A DNA stretch of 64,000 bases, from contig NZ_RDOJ01000013.1 in NCBI RefSeq assembly GCF_003687725.1, positions 244 through 64,243 on the forward strand. Direction: 5' to 3'. The position numbers were made by a program, and so were the translations under genes. This document shows, piece by piece, positions 47,691 through 57,474 of the stretch. The notes beneath the pieces are model-generated. The model ran no database searches. It was not told the origin of the DNA and saw nothing but the letters and a program-made list of their open reading frames with translations. This DNA is from Faecalibacter macacae (lineage in GTDB: Bacteria; Bacteroidota; Bacteroidia; Flavobacteriales; Weeksellaceae). How positions within the stretch are numbered: the first letter of the stretch is position 1; every line of letters starts with the position of its first letter.

Positions 47691-48926
47691 ATGAATATAA
47701 TCGAACTTACTATTCCTAAATTAGGGGAAAGTGTTTCAGAGGTTACTTTGTCTAAATGGCTAAAACAAGTTGGTGACTTTGTTAATTTAGATGAAATTAT
47801 TGCTGAAGTTTCTACAGATAAAGTTGATTCTGATGTACCGTCAACTCACGCTGGTAAACTAATAGAGTTAAAATATGAAGAAGGAGATACAATTGCTATT
47901 GGCGAAGTCTTCGCTGTAATTGATATTTCTGATTCTAATTCAACAAATCAAATAAAAGAAGACGTACTTGTAGATATACCAGTGTCTGATATTCAAGTTA
48001 CATCAACTCCTGTAAAAACTGATAAATTTCTTTCGCCTTTAGTTAAGCGAATCATTAAAGAAGAAAATCTTAATCTTGATGAGGTTTTACAAATTCAAGG
48101 TTCTGGTCATAATGGTCGTATTTCTAAAAATGATGTATTAAATTATATCAGTAATCCTTCAAAATCTAACGTAGCTCATCAACAAGTTATAGCATCTTCA
48201 TCGCTTGGTGGAAATTCTGAAATCATTGAAATGGATAAGATGCGTCTGATGATTGCAAAGCACATGAAGAATAGTAAACAAACTTCTCCTCATGTCACTG
48301 CTTATGTAGAACCAGATGTTACTAATTTGGTAAAATGGCGCGAAGCGAATAAAGATAAATTTGAAGCGAAGTATAAACAAAAACTAACGTTTACACCAAT
48401 CCTTGTAGATTGTGTTGTTCGTGCAATTAAAGATTTCCCTATGATTAATGTTTCTGTTGATGATACAGAGACCAAGATTATCAAACATAATGATATCAAT
48501 ATCGGAATTGCAACAGCATTACCAAATAATAATTTAATTGTTCCTGTCATTAAAAATGCTAATACTTTAAATCTTGAAGGTTTAGCAAAAGGCGTAAATA
48601 CAATTGTAGATAAAGCACGTACAAATAAATTATCTCCTGATGATATTTCTGGTGGAACATTTACAATTTCCAATGTTGGTGTTTTTGGAAACTTAATGGG
48701 AACTCCAATTATTAATCAGCCTGAAGTTGCTATACTTGCGACTGGTGTAATTAAGAAAAAACCTGCTGTTTTAGAAACTGAATATGGTGATATAGTTGTT
48801 GTAAGACAATTTATGTATTTATCACTTTCTTTTGATCATCGTGTTGTTGATGGATCTCTTGGCGGTGTTTTCTTAAAACGCATCTCAGATTATATGGAAA
48901 ATTGGGATATTAATCAATCCATTTAA
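47691..48926 (+). CDS. 2-oxoacid dehydrogenase E2 (lipoyl acyltransferase)
   Basis: 411 aa. One lipoyl domain (1-80, lipoylated Lys44 in STDKVDSD), a peripheral subunit-binding domain (about 115-150, SPLVKRIIKEENL ... GRISKNDV) and the acyltransferase with His383 in SFDHRVVDG. It transfers an acyl group to CoA. The E1 gene follows by 21 bp. Substrate not determined. Linkage to paa suggests phenylpyruvate or a branched-chain oxoacid. Confidence 0.95.
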   Translation: MNIIELTIPKLGESVSEVTLSKWLKQVGDFVNLDEIIAEVSTDKVDSDVPSTHAGKLIELKYEEGDTIAIGEVFAVIDISDSNSTNQIKEDVLVDIPVSDIQVTSTPVKTDKFLSPLVKRIIKEENLNLDEVLQIQGSGHNGRISKNDVLNYISNPSKSNVAHQQVIASSSLGGNSEIIEMDKMRLMIAKHMKNSKQTSPHVTAYVEPDVTNLVKWREANKDKFEAKYKQKLTFTPILVDCVVRAIKDFPMINVSVDDTETKIIKHNDINIGIATALPNNNLIVPVIKNANTLNLEGLAKGVNTIVDKARTNKLSPDDISGGTFTISNVGVFGNLMGTPIINQPEVAILATGVIKKKPAVLETEYGDIVVVRQFMYLSLSFDHRVVDGSLGGVFLKRISDYMENWDINQSI

Positions 48927-48947
48927 AAACCACAAAATCATTAAAAA

Positions 48948-51005
48948 ATGGAACTTCAAAAAAATAAAATTCATATTGATACAGTAAAAAAAGCTTTTAG
49001 ATATTTAGTAACTGCTAAAACATTGGCTGAACTTTACGAAGATCAAAAACATATTACAGGTAAATACGTTCATGCAACTTCACGTGGACATGAAGTGATT
49101 CAGATAGCAACTGGACTTCATTTAACTGCGCAAGATTATTTAAGTGCATATTATCGTGATGATGCAATGCTTTTATCAATAGGAATTACACCTTACGAAT
49201 TAATGCTTCAGTTATTAGCTAAGCGTGATGATATTTTTTCTGGTGGACGTACATATTATTCTCATCCAAGTTTAAAGCGAGAGGGTTTTCCTAAAATTCC
49301 TCATCAAAGTAGTGCAACGGGTATGCAAGCGATTCCGACAACTGGTATTGCGATGGGAATTCAGTATGCACAACAAACTGGACTTTTAGCAAATGAGAAA
49401 CCTTTGGCTGTTTGTTCACTAGGAGATGCAAGTTGTACAGAAGGGGAAGTGTCTGAAGCTTTACAAATGGCTGTCCTTAAAAAATTGCCTATTTTATATT
49501 TGGTTCAAGATAATGAATGGGATATTTCTGCTTCCGCTGATGAAATTCGTGCTCAAGACATGACTCATTTTGCTAAAGGATTTAAAGGTCTTGAAACTTT
49601 TACTATAGATGGTACAGATTTCATTGAATCATATACTACTATTGAAAAAGCGTTTGATATCATTCGAAATGAAAATCGTCCAGTTTTAGTTCATGCAAAA
49701 GTTCCATTATTAAATCACCATACATCAGGTGTACGTAAAGAATGGTATCGTGATGATTTAGAAGAAGCACAATCTCGTGATCCTTACAATAAATTGAAAG
49801 AACTTTTATATGCGTATGATGTTGAGGTTACTGAAATTGATCAAATTGAAAAAGAGATTTATGATTTAGTTCAATCTGATTTTGAAAAAGCGTGTGCAGC
49901 TGAAGATCCAAAACCTGAAGATTTGTATTCGCATGTATTTGCTCCAACTCCTATAACAGAAGAAAAAGGAAATCGTACACCTGAAGGTAAAGATAAAACT
50001 GTTATGGTTGATTCAGCTCTTTTTGCTATTCGTGAATTAATGGCTAAACATCCAGAGGCCTTATTGTACGGACAAGATGTTGGATTACGTCTTGGTGGTG
50101 TATTTAGAGAAGCTGCAACATTAGCCAAACAATTTGGTCAAGAACGTGTGTTTAATACGCCAATTCAAGAAGCGTTTATTATTGGTTCTACAGTTGGTAT
50201 GTCTGCTGTTGGTCTTAAACCAATTGTTGAGGTTCAGTTTGCAGATTATATTTGGCCAGGACTTAATCAATTGTTTACTGAAGTTGCTCGTTCTAATTAT
50301 TTATCAAATGGACAATGGCCGGTTTCTATGATTCTTCGTGTACCTATTGGGGCTTATGGTAGTGGAGGACCTTATCATTCAAGTTCTGTCGAAAGTGTTT
50401 TAACTTCTATTAAAGGAATTAAAATTGCTTATCCATCAACAGGTGCTGATTTGAAAGGTTTGATGAAAGCTGCTTATTATGATCCGAATCCTGTAGTGAT
50501 GCTTGAGCATAAAGGTTTGTATTGGTCTAAAATGAAAGGGACAGAGGATGCTGCAACTGTAGAACCAGATGAAGATTATGTACTTCCTTTTGGTAAAGCG
50601 CGTGTTGTTGATGAGGTTTCTCCATGTCAAGATAAAAACACGGTAACTATTATTACATATGGTATGGGTGTGTATTGGGCGAAAGAAGCAGCTAAGAATT
50701 TTGATAATCAAGTTGAAATTATTGATTTAAGAACTCTTGTTCCTTTAGATGAAACTTCTATTTATGATAGTGTAAAAAAACATAATCGTTGTATTGTTTT
50801 AACTGAAGAACAAGTATCTGGATCTTATGCTGAATCAATTGCTGGCCGAATTTCGAAAGAATGTTTTCAATTTTTAGATGCTCCCGTTGAGGTTTTAGGT
50901 GCTAAAGACATGCCTGCTATACCTTTAAATAGTGTTTTAGAGGCTGAAATGTTACCAAATTCGGAAAAATTAATCAGTGTAATTGATTCAATATTAAGGT
51001 ATTAG
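48948..51005 (+). CDS. 2-oxoacid dehydrogenase E1, fused alpha-beta
   Basis: 685 aa. The alpha part (about 1-340) has the TPP motif GDASCTEGEVSEAL ... N. The beta part (about 350-685) has YGQDVGLRLGGVFREA and HSSSVESV. Both are in one chain, as in many Bacteroidota branched-chain/oxoisovalerate E1 proteins. It decarboxylates a 2-oxoacid and acylates E2. No E3 gene is adjacent. It probably uses the general one. Confidence 0.93.
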   Translation: MELQKNKIHIDTVKKAFRYLVTAKTLAELYEDQKHITGKYVHATSRGHEVIQIATGLHLTAQDYLSAYYRDDAMLLSIGITPYELMLQLLAKRDDIFSGGRTYYSHPSLKREGFPKIPHQSSATGMQAIPTTGIAMGIQYAQQTGLLANEKPLAVCSLGDASCTEGEVSEALQMAVLKKLPILYLVQDNEWDISASADEIRAQDMTHFAKGFKGLETFTIDGTDFIESYTTIEKAFDIIRNENRPVLVHAKVPLLNHHTSGVRKEWYRDDLEEAQSRDPYNKLKELLYAYDVEVTEIDQIEKEIYDLVQSDFEKACAAEDPKPEDLYSHVFAPTPITEEKGNRTPEGKDKTVMVDSALFAIRELMAKHPEALLYGQDVGLRLGGVFREAATLAKQFGQERVFNTPIQEAFIIGSTVGMSAVGLKPIVEVQFADYIWPGLNQLFTEVARSNYLSNGQWPVSMILRVPIGAYGSGGPYHSSSVESVLTSIKGIKIAYPSTGADLKGLMKAAYYDPNPVVMLEHKGLYWSKMKGTEDAATVEPDEDYVLPFGKARVVDEVSPCQDKNTVTIITYGMGVYWAKEAAKNFDNQVEIIDLRTLVPLDETSIYDSVKKHNRCIVLTEEQVSGSYAESIAGRISKECFQFLDAPVEVLGAKDMPAIPLNSVLEAEMLPNSEKLISVIDSILRY

Positions 51006-51046
51006 CATATTTATTTGGTTGAGGTGTAAAAAAAAAATCAATTTTT

Positions 51047-51062
51047 ACTAACAAATGTTAGT
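51047..51062. promoter_or_regulatory. PaaR operator before paaK
   Basis: ACTAACAAATGTTAGT: perfect 7-2-7 inverted repeat, 58 bp before the paaK ATG. This is the best copy of the motif also seen at 44794 and 47622. The TetR gene lies just downstream of paaK and probably recognises it. Confidence 0.75.
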
Positions 51063-51120
51063 TTGTTTAATTTTTTTATTTAAATTTGGAATAACGTATT
51101 TTAAACACCACAACCAAAAT

Positions 51121-52452
51121 ATGATCTTTAACACAGAGATGGAATTGATGCCAATCGATAAATTGCGCACAGTTCAAAATGAAAGATTAGTAAGTACGCT
51201 GCAACGTGCTTATAATAACATTCCTTTTTACAAGGACTTATATGATCAAGCAGGAGTTAATCTTAGCGAGATTAAATCGGTAAACGATTTACATAAACTT
51301 CCATTTACGAAGAAAAATCATTTACGTGAAAACTACCCATTCGGGATGTTAGCTGTACCACAGACAGAGTTGTCACGTGTACACTGTTCTTCTGGTACTA
51401 CAGGTAAACCTACAGTTGTAGCCTACACAAAGAATGATATTGAAGTTTTCTCTGAAGTTGTAGCTCGTTCATTAGCTGCAGCAGGTTGTAAGCCAGGTAT
51501 GAAATTGCAAAATGCTTACGGGTATGGTCTTTTTACAGGAGGTATTGGTATCCACTACGGTGCTGAAAAATTAGGAATGGCTGTCGTTCCAATTTCAGGA
51601 GGTGGAACTGAGAAACAAATCATGTTACTAAAAGACTTTCAAGCGGAAGCTTTAACAGCAACTCCATCTTATGCTTTAACAATCGCAGAAGAGTTAAAGA
51701 AAAGAGGTGAAGATATTAGAGATTTTAATTTAAAAGTAGCTGTTTTAGGTGCTGAGCCATGGTCTGAAGCTTTACGTTCAGAAGTAGAGCAAGGATTAAA
51801 TTTAAAAGCATCTAATATTTACGGTTTAAGTGAAATCATTGGGCCTGGAGTTTCAAATGAAGATTTTGAAGAGCAAGGAACAGGAAGTTACATTTGGGAA
51901 GACCACTTTTTCCCAGAAATCGTTGATAAAGTTACAGGTGAACCATTACCTTACGGTGAGCCAGGAGTTTTAGTTTTAACTTCATTAACAAAAGAAGCTA
52001 TGCCAATGGTACGTTATTGGACTGGTGATATTACTACATTAACGTACGAACATTCAGAAAAAAGAACACATATCAAAATGGGTCCAATCATTGGTCGTGC
52101 AGATGATATGATGATTATTAGAGGTGTAAACTTCTTCCATACACAAGTTGCGGATATCTTACCAGATTTCCCTCAATTATCAGCAAATTATCAAGTTGTA
52201 TTAACTCGTCCTAAAAATATGGATGCAGTTGAAGTTGGTATCGAAATTAATCCAAGCTACTTTAATCACTATGGTATTCCATTTGATGATTTAAACGGTG
52301 GAGCACCTGATGAGGTTAAGAAATTAATCTCTAACATTCAAAAGAAAATCAAAGACAATATTGGTTTAGGAATGGCGGTGAAATTATACCAAAATGGTTC
52401 ATTACCTCAAAGTGATGGTGGTAAACTAAACCGTATTCTTGATAATCGATAG
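51121..52452 (+). CDS. paaK: Phenylacetate-CoA ligase
   Basis: Activates phenylacetate to phenylacetyl-CoA with ATP. 443 aa from the ATG at 51121, the usual length. The AMP-binding signature CSSGTTGKPTV, NIYGLSEIIGPG and GRADDMMIIRG are all present. The frame is open from 51055, but that start lies inside the operator. The TetR gene follows by 10 bp. Confidence 0.95.
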   Translation: MIFNTEMELMPIDKLRTVQNERLVSTLQRAYNNIPFYKDLYDQAGVNLSEIKSVNDLHKLPFTKKNHLRENYPFGMLAVPQTELSRVHCSSGTTGKPTVVAYTKNDIEVFSEVVARSLAAAGCKPGMKLQNAYGYGLFTGGIGIHYGAEKLGMAVVPISGGGTEKQIMLLKDFQAEALTATPSYALTIAEELKKRGEDIRDFNLKVAVLGAEPWSEALRSEVEQGLNLKASNIYGLSEIIGPGVSNEDFEEQGTGSYIWEDHFFPEIVDKVTGEPLPYGEPGVLVLTSLTKEAMPMVRYWTGDITTLTYEHSEKRTHIKMGPIIGRADDMMIIRGVNFFHTQVADILPDFPQLSANYQVVLTRPKNMDAVEVGIEINPSYFNHYGIPFDDLNGGAPDEVKKLISNIQKKIKDNIGLGMAVKLYQNGSLPQSDGGKLNRILDNR

Positions 52453-52462
52453 TTGAAAATTT

Positions 52463-53035
52463 ATGGCGAAAAAGAGTAGGAAAGAACTAATTATTAACGA
52501 AGCTGCCATTATTTTTAAACAAAAAGGTTATTCTGCAACATCAATGCGAGAGTTAGCTGAAAAAGTTGGAATAGAAGCAGCCAGTCTTTATAATCATATT
52601 CGTTCTAAAGATGAAATTTTAGAAGAAATTTGTTTCAGTGTAGCTCACGAATACTTGTCTTTTATCACTGAAATTGAAGAAAGAGAATGTTCTTATACTG
52701 ATAAACTTAAAGGGTTGATCGAATTACATATCAAATTGATTATCGAAAAACCAAACGAAGTGTCAGTTGCAAATAATGATTGGAAAAATCTTTCAGATCC
52801 TAAAAAGAAATTATACAAAGAAGTTCGTAAAGGATATGAAAACCGTATTGCAAATATTTTAACAAAAGGTATGCAAACGGGTGAGTTTAAACAATTACAT
52901 GTTTCAGTTGCTCTTTTCACCTTATTATCATCTTTACGTTGGATTGAATTATGGTATCGTCCTGGACGTGATGTTACGGCAGACGAATTAAAACATGATT
53001 TAACAACGTTTTTAGTACACGGATTAAAAAATTAA
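52463..53035 (+). CDS. paaR: TetR-family regulator of the paa genes
   Basis: 190 aa. N-terminal HTH (about 25-46: TSMRELAEKVGIEAASLYNHI), C-terminal ligand and dimer domain. In other bacteria PaaR is released by phenylacetyl-CoA. The gene lies between paaK and paaE. The inverted repeats at 44794, 47622 and 51047 are its likely targets. Confidence 0.85.
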   Translation: MAKKSRKELIINEAAIIFKQKGYSATSMRELAEKVGIEAASLYNHIRSKDEILEEICFSVAHEYLSFITEIEERECSYTDKLKGLIELHIKLIIEKPNEVSVANNDWKNLSDPKKKLYKEVRKGYENRIANILTKGMQTGEFKQLHVSVALFTLLSSLRWIELWYRPGRDVTADELKHDLTTFLVHGLKN

Positions 53036-53045
53036 GCTTAAAGTA

Positions 53046-54128
53046 ATGGCAATCAATTTTCATAAATTAACAGTAAAGCAAGTCGTACGCGAAACTCCAG
53101 AATGTGTTTCTGTTGTATTAGATGTGCCTACTGAATTACAAAACGAATTTAAATTTAAACAAGGTCAATACCTTACGTTTAAAGACATTAAAAACGACGA
53201 AGAAATTAGACGTTCTTACTCAATTTGTTCTTGCCCAACTGAAGGCGAATTAAGAGTAGCAGTTAAAAAGATTCAAAATGGAGTTTTTTCAACTTATGTA
53301 AATGATACTTTACAGCCAGGAGATACATTAGATGTAATGACTCCTCAAGGTACTTTTTATACAGAAGTTGAAGATTCAAACGAAAAATTATATGTAGGAA
53401 TTGTAGCAGGATCAGGGATTACACCAGTAATGTCTATCATGAAAGCAGTTCTTAACACAGAGCCTAATAGCAAATTTGTGCTATTATATGGTAACCGTAA
53501 CAAAGGTAACATCATCTTTAAAGAAGAGATTGAAGCGTTAAAAAACAAGCACATGGAGCGTTTAAGTGTATACAACATCTTAAGTCGTGAAATTGCTGAT
53601 GCTGAAATTTTAAGTGGACGTATCGATCGTGAGAAAATTGATTATTTCTTACAAAACATTATCGATCCTAAACAAGTAGATGAAGTATTCTTATGCGGTC
53701 CAGAAGAAATGATTTTAAGCGGTCGTGATTCTTTTGTTGAAGCAGGTGTAGATAAAAAGAAAGTTCATTTCGAATTATTCTACAGTGCAGCAGCAGAAGC
53801 GAAAAAGGTTGAACACCAAAATGCAGTAACAGATTCTGATGATACGATGAGTAAGTTAACAATCAAATTAGATGCTTCGGCTTTAATGATTGATTTAGGT
53901 TACCACGGTGAGACAATCTTAGATGCAGCTTTAAAAAATGGTGCCGATTTACCTTATGCTTGTAAAGGTGGTGTTTGTGCCACTTGTAAGTGTAAAGTAG
54001 AAAAAGGTGAGGTACACATGGATATCAATTACTCATTAGAACCAGACGAAGTAGAAGCAGGATTTGTATTATCATGTCAAGCGCATCCACGTTCTGAAGA
54101 AGTAGTAGTAAATTTTGATATCAAGTAA
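53046..54128 (+). CDS. paaE: Phenylacetyl-CoA epoxygenase reductase subunit
   Basis: 360 aa. FAD/NAD(P)H reductase part (RRSYSICSCPTEG, GIVAGSGITPVMSI) and C-terminal 2Fe-2S ferredoxin (YACKGGVCATCKCKV ... CQAHP). Supplies electrons to PaaAC. The start is 10 bp after the paaR stop. Confidence 0.95.
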   Translation: MAINFHKLTVKQVVRETPECVSVVLDVPTELQNEFKFKQGQYLTFKDIKNDEEIRRSYSICSCPTEGELRVAVKKIQNGVFSTYVNDTLQPGDTLDVMTPQGTFYTEVEDSNEKLYVGIVAGSGITPVMSIMKAVLNTEPNSKFVLLYGNRNKGNIIFKEEIEALKNKHMERLSVYNILSREIADAEILSGRIDREKIDYFLQNIIDPKQVDEVFLCGPEEMILSGRDSFVEAGVDKKKVHFELFYSAAAEAKKVEHQNAVTDSDDTMSKLTIKLDASALMIDLGYHGETILDAALKNGADLPYACKGGVCATCKCKVEKGEVHMDINYSLEPDEVEAGFVLSCQAHPRSEEVVVNFDIK

Positions 54129-54156
54129 TTTATTCAACTGAAAAAAAGAAAAAGCT

Positions 54157-55122
54157 ATGAGCGCTAAAGAAATTGACTTACAACAAGTTTTCGATAATAA
54201 AATCGAAAACGAGGTTCGTATCGAACCAAAAGATTGGATGCCAGAAGCATACCGTAAAACATTAATTAGACAAATCTCTCAACATGCTCACTCAGAAATT
54301 GTAGGGATGTTACCAGAAGCGAACTGGATCACAAGAGCTCCTTCTTTAAATAGAAAGAAAATCTTGTTAGCTAAAGTTCAAGACGAAGCTGGTCACGGAT
54401 TATACTTATACTGCGCAGCAGAAACGTTAGGAGTTTCACGTATTCAAACGTTAAATGACTTACATTCTGGTAAAGCAAAATACTCTTCAATCTTCAATTA
54501 TCCTGTTCTTACTTGGGCAGATATAGGTATGATTGGATGGTTAGTTGACGGAGCAGCGATTTTAAATCAAGTTCCATTATGTCGTACTTCTTACGGACCT
54601 TACGCTCGTGCAATGGTTCGTGTTTGTAAAGAAGAATCTTTCCACCAAAGACAAGGGTACGAATCTTTAGTGGTGTTATCTCGTGGTTCTGAAGAGCAAA
54701 AAGCTATGATGCAAGATGCAATGAACCGTTGGTGGTGGCCTACATTAATGATGTTTGGACCAAAAGATGAAGAATCTTCTAACTCTGAACTATCAATGAA
54801 ATGGAGAATTAAACGTTTCTCTAATGACGAATTACGTCAACGTTTCGTAGATATCACAGTTCATCAAGCTGAATATTTAGGATTAACTATTCCTGATCCA
54901 GATTTAAAATGGAACGAAGAAAGAGGACATTACGATTTCGGAGAAATTGATTGGGAAGAATTCTGGAATGTGGTAAAAGGAAACGGAAAATGTAACAAAC
55001 AACGTTTAGATGCTCGTCGTAAAGCACATGAAAATGGTGCTTGGGTACGTGATGCTGCAACAGCATACCAAGAAAAGAGAAAACAAAGAGAATTAAATCA
55101 AGAACAACGCAAAAACGCATAA
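54157..55122 (+). CDS. paaA: Phenylacetyl-CoA epoxygenase catalytic subunit
   Basis: 321 aa. Di-iron oxygenase with metal-ligand motifs ([26 protein letters not shown]). It forms the ring-1,2-epoxide of phenylacetyl-CoA. The length is typical. It is followed closely by paaB, C and D. Confidence 0.97.
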   Translation: MSAKEIDLQQVFDNKIENEVRIEPKDWMPEAYRKTLIRQISQHAHSEIVGMLPEANWITRAPSLNRKKILLAKVQDEAGHGLYLYCAAETLGVSRIQTLNDLHSGKAKYSSIFNYPVLTWADIGMIGWLVDGAAILNQVPLCRTSYGPYARAMVRVCKEESFHQRQGYESLVVLSRGSEEQKAMMQDAMNRWWWPTLMMFGPKDEESSNSELSMKWRIKRFSNDELRQRFVDITVHQAEYLGLTIPDPDLKWNEERGHYDFGEIDWEEFWNVVKGNGKCNKQRLDARRKAHENGAWVRDAATAYQEKRKQRELNQEQRKNA

Positions 55123-55128
55123 AATAAA

Positions 55129-55416
55129 ATGGAAAATAGAGATTGGCCTTTATGGGAAGTATTCATTAGAAGTAGACAAGGATTAGATCACAAACACGTA
55201 GGTAGTTTACATGCTGCTGACGAGAAAATGGCATTAGAAAATGCTCGTGACGTTTATACTCGTCGTATGGAAGGTGTTAGTATTTGGGTTGTTGAATCTT
55301 CTAATATTCATGCTTCTAATCCAGACGAAGCTGATCAATTCTTTGATCCAGCTGAAGATAAAGTTTACCGTCATCCAACTTTTTATGACGTACCAGAAGA
55401 AATTAAAAACATGTAA
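55129..55416 (+). CDS. paaB: Phenylacetyl-CoA epoxygenase subunit B
   Basis: 95 aa, typical length. NRDWPLWEVFIRSRQGLDHKHVG is the family signature. Structural bridge in the PaaABC complex. Confidence 0.95.
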   Translation: MENRDWPLWEVFIRSRQGLDHKHVGSLHAADEKMALENARDVYTRRMEGVSIWVVESSNIHASNPDEADQFFDPAEDKVYRHPTFYDVPEEIKNM

Positions 55417-55419
55417 TTT

Positions 55420-56196
55420 ATGACTGCAACAGTTTATCAAAACAATCAAAATTACATAGATTTTATCTTGCATTTAGCAGATACAAATTTAATTTTAGGA
55501 CAGCGTCTTGGAGAATTATGTGGGCATGGACCAATTTTAGAACAAGATATTGCGGTAACTAATATAGCTTTAGATTTATTAGGGCAAACATCTAATTATT
55601 ATGAGTATGCGGCTGAAATGATTGGAAATGGTGCTACAGAAGATACGTTAGCGATGTTACGTGAAGAGCGTGAGTACAAAAACTTATTGTTAGTAGAGCA
55701 ACCAAACGGTCACTTCGGAAATACAGTTGCACGCCAGTTCTTCTACGATACGTACCATGTAATGTTATTAGAGCAGTTGTTAAAAGTTAAAGATTTAAAA
55801 TTACAATCTATTGCTGAAAAATCATTGAAAGAAGTAAAATACCACGCAAAATGGTCTTCTGAATGGATGATTCGTTTAGGTGATGGAACACAAGAATCTC
55901 ACGATAAAATCCAAGAAGCTGTGAATGATATTTTACCTTATGTTAATGAGGCTTTCATTCCTGCATCTTACCAAAAAGTATTAATCGAAGAAGGTTTAAT
56001 TGCTGATGTTGCTGAATTTAAAGCAGCATGGTTAGCTAAAGTAAACGAAATCTTAGAAGAAGCTACTTTAACTGCTGATGTAGAAAATGCATTCGCACAA
56101 AAAGGAGGTAAAGAAGGTGTTCATACAGAGCACTTAGGATATATATTAACAGATTTGCAATACATGCAAAGAACTTATCCAAACTTACAATGGTAA
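55420..56196 (+). CDS. paaC: Phenylacetyl-CoA epoxygenase subunit C
   Basis: 258 aa. Structural paralogue of PaaA (LADTNLILGQRLGELCGHGP, EVKYHAKWSSEWMIRLGDGT) that stabilises the catalytic subunit. It overlaps paaD by 7 bases. Confidence 0.95.
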   Translation: MTATVYQNNQNYIDFILHLADTNLILGQRLGELCGHGPILEQDIAVTNIALDLLGQTSNYYEYAAEMIGNGATEDTLAMLREEREYKNLLLVEQPNGHFGNTVARQFFYDTYHVMLLEQLLKVKDLKLQSIAEKSLKEVKYHAKWSSEWMIRLGDGTQESHDKIQEAVNDILPYVNEAFIPASYQKVLIEEGLIADVAEFKAAWLAKVNEILEEATLTADVENAFAQKGGKEGVHTEHLGYILTDLQYMQRTYPNLQW

Positions 56197-56678
56197 CAGA
56201 AAAAGAAATTTGGCAATGGTTGGAGGAAGTTCCTGATCCTGAAATTCCAGTGATTAGTGTTCTTGATTTAGGAGTCGTTCGTAAAATTGAAATTTTAGAA
56301 GACCAAAAGGTGAATGTTACCATTACACCAACCTATTCAGGATGTCCTGCAATGAGTGCAATTTCAATTTCAATCCGTCTAAAGTTAATAGAAAAAGGAT
56401 TAAAAAATATCAATGTCATCAATCAGTTAAGTCCTTCTTGGACGACTGATTGGATGACTGAAGAAGGAAAACAAAAAATGAAGGCGTACGGAATTGCGCC
56501 TCCCACAAAAAATCCTTCTACAGACGCACTTTTCTCTGATGAGCAAAATATCGAATGTCCACAATGTGGTTCACAAGACACGCGTCTAATCAGTCAATTC
56601 GGTTCGACTGCCTGCAAAGCGATGTATCAATGTAATGATTGTCACGAACCGTTTGATTATTTCAAATGTCATCACTAA
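56190..56678 (+). CDS. paaD: PaaD iron-sulphur assembly protein
   Basis: 162 aa. N-terminal DUF59/MIP18 domain (VPDPEIPVISVLDLGVVR, YSGCPAM) and C-terminal Cys4 zinc/Fe-S site (CPQCGSQDT ... CNDCHEPF). Needed for maturation of the oxygenase or reductase. Confidence 0.94.
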   Translation: MVTEKEIWQWLEEVPDPEIPVISVLDLGVVRKIEILEDQKVNVTITPTYSGCPAMSAISISIRLKLIEKGLKNINVINQLSPSWTTDWMTEEGKQKMKAYGIAPPTKNPSTDALFSDEQNIECPQCGSQDTRLISQFGSTACKAMYQCNDCHEPFDYFKCHH

Positions 56679-56685
56679 AATAATT

Positions 56686-57471
56686 ATGGAAAATTCAACA
56701 TCAATCCTATACACACAAGAGGGAGGAATTGCTACGATTACGTTGAATCGTCCTTCTGTTTTTAATAGTTTTAATCACGAAATGATTAAATCACTTCAAC
56801 ATCATTTAGATGTTGCAGCCCAAGATGCCTCAGTACGTGCAGTTGTTTTAACTGCCTCTGGAAAAGCATTCTGCGCTGGTCAAGATTTAGGCGAAGTTTT
56901 AGAAGAAAAAGATATCGACTTCAATAAAATCGTAAACGAAAACTACAATCCATTAGTTCTAAAAATTAGAAATATGGAGAAACCAGTTATTGCTGCTGTT
57001 AACGGTGTTGCTGCTGGTGCTGGAGCAAATTTAGCTTTAGCTTGTGATATTGTTGTAGCAAAAGAATCTGCAAATTTTATTCAAGCATTCTCTAAAATTG
57101 GTTTAATCCCAGATTGTGGAGGAACTTATTTTTTACCTCGTTTAATTGGTTTTCAAAGAGCTTCTGCATTAATGATGTTAGCGGACAAAGTTCCAGCTTC
57201 TCAAGCAAAAGAAATCGGAATGATTTACGATTATTTTGCTGATGATGAATTTGATGCAAACGTTGCAAAATTGGCTGATAAACTAGCAAATTTACCAACG
57301 AAAGGTTTGGCTTACACAAAGAAATTATTGAACCAAACGTTTCAAAATTCAATTGAAGAACAATTAATACAAGAAGGATTTTTTCAGGATAAATCAGGAA
57401 ACACTGCCGATTACAAAGAAGGTGTTGATGCATTCTTAGAAAAAAGAAATCCAGTTTTCAAAGGCGAGTAA
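56686..57471 (+). CDS. paaG: Enoyl-CoA hydratase/isomerase family (PaaG-like)
   Basis: 261 aa from the ATG at 56686. Crotonase fold with oxyanion-hole segments FCAGQDL and VNGVAAGAGANLALA, and Asp in GLIPDCGGTYFL. PaaG isomerises the epoxide to the oxepin, and it is placed directly after paaD. PaaF-type function cannot be fully excluded, but a second crotonase gene starts at 63407. Confidence 0.85.
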   Translation: MENSTSILYTQEGGIATITLNRPSVFNSFNHEMIKSLQHHLDVAAQDASVRAVVLTASGKAFCAGQDLGEVLEEKDIDFNKIVNENYNPLVLKIRNMEKPVIAAVNGVAAGAGANLALACDIVVAKESANFIQAFSKIGLIPDCGGTYFLPRLIGFQRASALMMLADKVPASQAKEIGMIYDYFADDEFDANVAKLADKLANLPTKGLAYTKKLLNQTFQNSIEEQLIQEGFFQDKSGNTADYKEGVDAFLEKRNPVFKGE

Positions 57472-57474
57472 AAA

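Noticed and set aside
51055-51120. 22-codon N-terminal extension of PaaK
   Set aside because: This start lies within the operator palindrome, and the family begins at the Met at 51121.
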